51,483 bases of DNA from an uncultured bacterium (lineage in GTDB: Bacteria; Bacillota; Clostridia; Christensenellales; Pumilibacteraceae), in contig CATKCE010000062.1 in assembly GCA_949744905.1 (NCBI GenBank), positions 1 to 51,483 on the forward strand. Direction: 5' to 3'. The notes beneath the pieces were generated by a model, which did no database searches, was not told the origin of the DNA, and was given only the letters and a program-made list of their open reading frames with translations. The translations under genes and the position numbers were made by a program. Of the stretch, positions 50,637 to 51,483 are shown piece by piece. Within the stretch, counting starts at the first letter, position 1. The number at the start of each line of letters is the position of its first letter.

Positions 50637-51483
50637 ATGGTAAAAAATACTGAAAATTATTATAAGCAACGCAACGAACATTGCATGGACCGTTTGCGTG
50701 AGATATTGGATACGTTGCCCGATTTTGTGCGCGAATTTTTTATAGGTATTCAAATGAGGACTACGGTGTTGACGCGTTTGAATTATGCTTACGACTTAAA
50801 AGCATTTTTCAGATATTTGAGCGAAAAGAAATTCCACAGTTTGCCTGTTAAAGAGATCGTACTTGCCGATATAGATAAATTGTCCGCTTACGATATAGAA
50901 TTGTATTTGGACTATTTGTCAAATTATAGCGTTGACGGAAAAACGTATTCATGCGAGGAAAAATCAAAGGAACGGAAATTGTCTTCATTACGTTCATTTT
51001 TTAAGTACTATTTCAAAAAGGACAAGTTGACATCGAATGTGTGTTCAAAGGTCGATTTGCCTAAGTTGCATGAAAAGCCGATAATACGCCTTGATGACGA
51101 CGAAGTCGACGCTATTTTGTCCGAAGCCGAAAACGGAAGCAATCTGACTGACAGGCAAAAACATTATCAGCAAGAATTTGCGGCGCGCGATACCGCGATT
51201 TTAACATTATTTTTGGGTACGGGAATACGCGTAAGCGAATTGATCGGTTTGAATCGAGAAGATTTCGATTTTAACAATAACAGCTTCACTGTGACGCGTA
51301 AAGGCGGCAATAAATGTGTTTTGTATTTTTCTCAAGAAGTCGAATCCGCCCTTATCGCCTATCTTGATTGGTTGCAAGGTAAAATGGACTTGCCAAATGA
51401 TAGTTTCGGAAAAAAAGCCCGTATGACAAACGCTATGTTTTTATCAAAAGATGGTGAACGTTACAGTGTACGCGGGATACAGA
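50637..51483 (+). CDS. Tyrosine recombinase/integrase, XerS-like layout (3' end outside window)
   Basis: An open frame of 282 codons running off the window. It has an N-terminal SAM-like core-binding domain (about 10-135: LRFV-type DTLPDFVREFFIG, KLSAYDIELYLDYL, RKLSSLRSFFKYYF), then the catalytic domain with the first catalytic Arg in TGIRVSELIGL and the Lys in TRKGGNK. The remaining catalytic residues (HxLRH and Tyr) are beyond the end. The opening and the TRKGGNK strand resemble XerS, the single-recombinase dimer-resolution enzyme of streptococci, more than XerC or XerD; a phage or element integrase is possible. ATG 50637 has a leaderless-type promoter. Confidence 0.85.
   Translation, partial: MVKNTENYYKQRNEHCMDRLREILDTLPDFVREFFIGIQMRTTVLTRLNYAYDLKAFFRYLSEKKFHSLPVKEIVLADIDKLSAYDIELYLDYLSNYSVDGKTYSCEEKSKERKLSSLRSFFKYYFKKDKLTSNVCSKVDLPKLHEKPIIRLDDDEVDAILSEAENGSNLTDRQKHYQQEFAARDTAILTLFLGTGIRVSELIGLNREDFDFNNNSFTVTRKGGNKCVLYFSQEVESALIAYLDWLQGKMDLPNDSFGKKARMTNAMFLSKDGERYSVRGIQ

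Noticed and set aside
50637..51483. Left end of a prophage or integrative element
   Set aside because: Only one recombinase gene is visible, with no attachment repeats, tRNA gene or phage genes next to it inside the window.
1..51483. CRISPR arrays, rRNA or tRNA genes, insertion sequences
   Set aside because: No regularly spaced repeats, no tRNA- or rRNA-like stretches and no transposase motifs were seen; genes fill almost the whole window.

Overview
The window is a slice of a bacterial chromosome from the Bacillota (Firmicutes), most likely an uncultured, gut-type member of the Clostridia. The evidence is gene content and order: the run gmk-rpoZ-coaBC-priA-def-fmt-rsmB-rlmN-rsgA-rpe-thiN-spoVM-rpmB-asp23-fakA-recG, the scpA-scpB-DUF2953-ytfJ-dacF-rluB block, and an IspH-ribosomal S1 fusion gene. 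Spore-related genes (spoVM, ytfJ/gerW, dacF) point to a spore former or a descendant of one. Almost all genes lie on the + strand and many overlap by 4 bases (ATGA), so they are probably read as long operons. No rRNA, tRNA, CRISPR array, insertion sequence or prophage was seen, and no gene-free stretch reaches 300 bases.

Layout. 1-9860: core operon for nucleotide, CoA, translation and thiamine functions, ending in a 29-codon spoVM gene and a strong bidirectional terminator. 9926-10114 (-): rpmB, divergent from 10317-14454: asp23, fakA (fatty acid kinase) and recG. 14528-19575: histidine operon hisZ-G-D-B-A-IE, which lacks hisC, hisH and hisF, followed by a comEC whose C-terminal nuclease-like domain has lost its metal-ligand motif. 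21827-28170: lysA, an M50 protease, scpA, scpB, DUF2953, ytfJ, dacF and rluB. 28306-33009: a sodium-pump decarboxylase type cluster with two different carboxyltransferases, a gamma subunit, a biotin carrier and a beta subunit. 33006-38888: surE, a flavoprotein, aroH, cmk, plsC and ispH-rpsA. 39062-41307: an M19 dipeptidase and purB. 41351-42145 (-): a ZIP metal transporter.

The less ordinary part is 42318-51483. It starts with a double DUF1538 membrane protein followed by two PII-like proteins, which looks like a transporter with paired nucleotide-sensing regulators. Next is a very unusual PadR regulator (-) with a long acidic linker and four C-terminal membrane helices. It is divergent from an acyl-ACP thioesterase, a YgjP-like metallopeptidase, a lipoprotein and an MmcQ/YjbR-like protein. 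The end holds an orphan protein under its own promoter and a tyrosine recombinase of XerS-like layout that runs off the window.

Promoters of the sigma-A type (TTGACA-N17/18-TATAAT) are easy to see and support the operon limits. Two genes, lysA and the terminal recombinase, have a -10 box ending exactly 6 bases before the ATG and no Shine-Dalgarno sequence, so their mRNAs are predicted to be leaderless. Everything here was read by eye; family assignments rest on recognised motifs and gene order, not on database searches.
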